From contig CABQAB010000070.1 in the NCBI GenBank assembly GCA_902461985.1, forward strand, positions 1 to 8,708: DNA of 8,708 bases, written 5' to 3'. The position numbers were made by a program, and so were the translations under genes. This DNA is from an uncultured Bacteroidales bacterium. Its GTDB lineage: Bacteria > Bacteroidota > Bacteroidia > Bacteroidales > UBA932. Shown here piece by piece: positions 6,277-8,708 of this stretch (its first letter is position 1; every line of letters begins with the position of its first letter). The notes beneath the pieces were generated by a model. That model ran no database searches, was not told the origin of the DNA, and saw nothing but the letters and a program-made list of their open reading frames with translations.

Positions 6277-7722
6277 ATGAAAATAAAAACTCTGATTCTC
6301 GTTTCAGCTGTCAGTGTCATAGCCCTGGCGGGATGTGCAGCTGGTAATTCCGGACAAAAAGATGAAGTCTCGGGAGAATACTATGACTACACCGTAACCA
6401 TGCAGCCGGAACGCCCGTATATGCTTGAATATGACAGGGCCATGATGATGAAACTCTTCCTCGCCCGTCCGGACGGCAAAGGCGGTTCCAATGTGGGGCT
6501 GACGTTCAGCGAGGTCCTGGAAGTCATAAAGGGGATGGATGTGCTAAGCCGTGGCATCCCTAAGATTGTCTATCTTGTAGGCTGGCAGTATGAAGGCCAT
6601 GACTGGAAGTATCCGGCTTTCCATGAATTCAATGAATCCCTCAGACGTCCGGAAGATGCGTCTGCCCGTGACAGCTATCTGTGGCTTCAGAAGGAGGCGA
6701 AGAAATACAATACTACAGTGTCCGTTCACATGCTTGTCCACGATGCTGAGCCCAATTCTCCGCTTTGGGACGAATATGTGGAAAACGACTTGATATGCCG
6801 TGATGTTGAAGGCAACCTTATAAGCCGTGCGGTGTTCAACGGACTGCCGATGTATGATGTCAATCTTGCTGCCGAATGGGAAAAGGGCTATCTTCAGAAA
6901 CGTCTGGACGAACTTATCAGGATTGCAAATCTCGGTGATGCCAGGACAGTGCACTGTGATGCCTTCTATGCCCGTGAAAGTCCGTACCACGGAGACTATA
7001 TTGCAGAGCAGGAAACCGCTATGCGCAAGATGCTCAGATATATGCGTGACAGAGGGGTGGATGTGACAGTCGAGTTTCTCCACAACGGGCAGCGCTGTGA
7101 CCCGATGATAGGTCTGAGTCCTGCTGTCTGGTGGCTTGATATGTCGGCCGCTGAACGTGCAGTACTTCCGGCTTCTCTGATTGCCGGTGGTCAGGAAGGC
7201 AAATTCGGCAGGCTGTGGCATAAGGAGACTTTCCTGTTCGGGGACAACTATCAGGGAGAGGATGATTTCAATTTTGTCGACTGCGATCCGTCAAAGGATA
7301 TGGCAAGGGCATGGAAAAAGGCTAAATACGGTATAGCGACCCGTACTTTGCCGTACATGTATTTCAAAAGCCATAAGATAGTGGAATATGATGCTGACAG
7401 CCAGACTGTCACATATAGCGGCGGGCTTGTCGCCGACTATCCCGGAAGGACTGTGACAAGAAACGGTATCCTGCTCCGTGACGGTGATGACGTGTTCTTC
7501 CCTGTGGTTTGGAATGAAATGGAGATTGTAGCCTATTCCAGGAACGGATATGCAGACCGCAGCTGGACTCTTCCTGAGGACTGGAAGGATGTCAGGGCCG
7601 TGTCGGTGTGTGAACTTACAGAAAAAGGGGAAGGGGAACCGGTTGTCATGGATGTGAAAGAAGGGACATTGACCCTTACTCTTGCGGGTGATTCCATGGT
7701 GTCCGTCAAACCTGTTTTCTGA
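6277..7722 (+). CDS. Compact GH101-like lipoprotein, copy B (paralogue of the preceding gene)
   Basis: This is a 481-residue lipoprotein with a canonical lipobox LAGC (Cys20). ATG 6277 is chosen because a clean signal peptide (MKIKTLILVSAVSVIALAGC) begins there after an A-rich leader. The longer frame from ATG 6175 would overlap copy A and bury the signal peptide. By eye about two thirds of residues match copy A from the EYYDYTVTM block to the end. All motifs are kept: GWQYEGHD (102-109), His151, Asp228 in HCDAFYA (predicted nucleophile), Glu266 in VTVEFL (predicted acid/base), DPMIGLSPAVWWLD, LPASLIAGGQEGKF and WTLP (430-433). The Asp-Glu spacing is 38 residues in both copies. After the lipidated Cys the sequence is AAGNSGQKDE, without the acidic tract of copy A, so it may face the periplasm. 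The expected activity is retaining hydrolysis at an alpha-GalNAc linkage, with the same reservations about specificity. Both copies look intact, which argues for distinct roles over decay. Confidence 0.78.
   Translation: MKIKTLILVSAVSVIALAGCAAGNSGQKDEVSGEYYDYTVTMQPERPYMLEYDRAMMMKLFLARPDGKGGSNVGLTFSEVLEVIKGMDVLSRGIPKIVYLVGWQYEGHDWKYPAFHEFNESLRRPEDASARDSYLWLQKEAKKYNTTVSVHMLVHDAEPNSPLWDEYVENDLICRDVEGNLISRAVFNGLPMYDVNLAAEWEKGYLQKRLDELIRIANLGDARTVHCDAFYARESPYHGDYIAEQETAMRKMLRYMRDRGVDVTVEFLHNGQRCDPMIGLSPAVWWLDMSAAERAVLPASLIAGGQEGKFGRLWHKETFLFGDNYQGEDDFNFVDCDPSKDMARAWKKAKYGIATRTLPYMYFKSHKIVEYDADSQTVTYSGGLVADYPGRTVTRNGILLRDGDDVFFPVVWNEMEIVAYSRNGYADRSWTLPEDWKDVRAVSVCELTEKGEGEPVVMDVKEGTLTLTLAGDSMVSVKPVF
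6583..6611 (+). repeat. Direct repeat, copy 2 (29 bases, inside GH101-like copy B)
   Basis: Identical to 5073-5101 and in the same reading frame, 1510 bases downstream. It encodes the same WQYEGHDWKY active-site motif. Recombination between the two repeats would fuse the copies into one in-frame chimera of A and B only if frame is kept; both repeats have the same phase within their genes, so it would be. Confidence 0.75.
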
Positions 7723-7746
7723 TTCTAAAAATTCAGTCAATACAAA

Positions 7747-8708
7747 ATGAGGAAACTGTTTCTACTTATAACATTGTCTGTCTTGGCTGTCCCTGTGCTC
7801 GGAGTACGCAATAACCTGCGTGCTCCGGCATATCAGCTTATAGCGATAGACCCTTCGACAAATCTATGGTCGATGACCGATACATTGTATGCAGATGCCA
7901 CAAGACACTGGACAGGCAGCGAACATCCGCTGCTCGGAGTGCTCACGGTCGACGGCATTGACTACCGTTTTTTAGGACGTGACTTTACTGTTCCCGTCAC
8001 GGTCGCACCTAATTCGGAATGGGGTAAATGGACTGCCAGATACACGGCTGAAGCTCCATCCGGAGACTGGACATCGGAGTCCTTTGACGATTCCTCCTGG
8101 CAGTCCGGTAATGGTGCTTTCGGCACTGACGGTGAAGGCGGCAGGTTTGTCATGATACGCAATGAGTTCTGCCGGACCGGTGCTTCTACGCGCTGGACTT
8201 CTCCGGAACTGTGGCTTCGGAGGACAATAGTACTGCCTGATGGCGTACAGGACAAGGACTGGTTTCTTGAATATACCAATGATGACAGTGCCGAAATATA
8301 TGTCAACGGAGTCAGAGTGGTGAGTGTCAGCGGAAAGGAGAGCGAGCACGATATGGTTCCGCTCTGTGGTGAGTCACTCCTCCATCCTGGGGACAATATG
8401 ATTTCAGCACATGTGAAGAATGCGGAAGGCTACGGCATCATTGACTTTGCCCTGCTTGCTGCAGACAAATGTACAGAGCGTTTCCCGCGCACTGCTGTAC
8501 AGAAGAGTGTGGATTATCTGCCGACGCAGACAGTCTACGAGTTTGCCTGCGGTCCTGTAGACCTTACGCTTACTTTCACGGCCCCGTTTCTTCCGGACAA
8601 TCTGGAACTTGCGTCTCGTCCGGTAAACTATATTACTTATGATGTGAAAAGCAGTGACGGGAAATCCCATAGGCTGTCCCTTACTTTGGAAGCGTCTCCG
8701 CTCTGGGC
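7747..8708 (+). CDS. DUF4964/DUF5127 'glutaminase A-like' periplasmic protein, N-terminal part (3' truncated by window)
   Basis: The frame opens at ATG 7747, 24 bases after copy B, and runs off the window end after 320 codons. Residues 1-20 form a signal peptide (MRKLFLLITLSVLAVPVLG) without a lipobox Cys, so export to the periplasm is likely. Residues about 21-85 match DUF4964, with NNLRAPAYQLIAIDP (22-36), HWTG (54-57) and VDGIDYRFLG. Residues about 91-238 form a separate beta jelly-roll like the sugar-binding module of GH2 enzymes (SPELWLRRTIVLP, SAEIYVNGVRV, GDNMISAHVKN). Residues from about 250 match DUF5127 (VYEFACGPVDLTLTFTAP, RPVNYITYDV). Full-length family members continue into DUF4965/DUF1793, an (alpha/alpha)6-like region that is beyond the window. 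The family is named after a fungal glutaminase, but in Bacteroidetes it is frequent in PULs and its substrate is mostly unproven. A glycosidase or amidase role on the released glycan is possible; this is inference. Confidence 0.82.
   Translation, partial: MRKLFLLITLSVLAVPVLGVRNNLRAPAYQLIAIDPSTNLWSMTDTLYADATRHWTGSEHPLLGVLTVDGIDYRFLGRDFTVPVTVAPNSEWGKWTARYTAEAPSGDWTSESFDDSSWQSGNGAFGTDGEGGRFVMIRNEFCRTGASTRWTSPELWLRRTIVLPDGVQDKDWFLEYTNDDSAEIYVNGVRVVSVSGKESEHDMVPLCGESLLHPGDNMISAHVKNAEGYGIIDFALLAADKCTERFPRTAVQKSVDYLPTQTVYEFACGPVDLTLTFTAPFLPDNLELASRPVNYITYDVKSSDGKSHRLSLTLEASPLW

Noticed and set aside
4731..7722. One copy of the GH101-like pair being a decaying pseudogene
   Set aside because: Both frames are uninterrupted, both have signal peptides, and the predicted catalytic Asp and Glu with their 38-residue spacing are kept in both.
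7962..8396. Antisense frames at 7962-8396, 7972-8349 and 8404-8670
   Set aside because: They lie opposite a continuous + strand frame (7747 to window end) with clear DUF4964 and DUF5127 motifs.

Overview
The window looks like part of a polysaccharide utilisation locus (PUL) from a Bacteroidetes bacterium, most likely Bacteroidales. The evidence is a SusC/SusD pair, a DUF1735-type surface lipoprotein, several lipoprotein signal peptides, A-rich leaders without strong Shine-Dalgarno sites, and co-directional genes with gaps of 18 to 61 bases. Base composition looks near 50% G+C by eye, which does not fix a genus. Every gene is on the + strand, and the window is cut inside a gene at both ends.

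Layout. Bases 1-1137 are the C-terminal third of a SusC-family TonB-dependent outer-membrane transporter. Bases 1156-3093 are its SusD-family glycan-binding lipoprotein. Bases 3112-4698 encode a lipoprotein with two DUF1735 (BT_3987-N-like) modules and a C-terminal discoidin/F5-8C-like module, probably a surface glycan-binding protein. Bases 4731-6215 and 6277-7722 are two tandem paralogous lipoproteins that resemble the catalytic core of GH101 endo-alpha-N-acetylgalactosaminidases. Bases 7747-8708 are the start of a large periplasmic protein of the DUF4964/DUF5127 'glutaminase A-like' family with an inserted jelly-roll module. No RNA gene, CRISPR array, insertion sequence or recognisable promoter was found. 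No gene-free stretch exceeds 61 bases.

Working model (inference). The SusC/SusD complex and the DUF1735 protein capture and import a glycan or glycopeptide. The GH101-like pair cleaves it, perhaps one copy at the cell surface and one in the periplasm, since their N-termini after the lipid-anchored cysteine differ. The DUF4964/5127 protein acts downstream in the periplasm. GH101 chemistry points to mucin-type O-glycans (Galbeta1-3GalNAc-alpha-Ser/Thr). However, both proteins are about 480-490 residues, far shorter than classical GH101 enzymes, and lack the tryptophan-rich loop of those enzymes, so the actual substrate is open. This compact, duplicated GH101-like pair is the most interesting feature of the window.

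Two small stem-loops straddle the stop codon of the first GH101-like gene and fill the start of the 61-base gap before its paralogue. They could set different transcript levels for the two copies.
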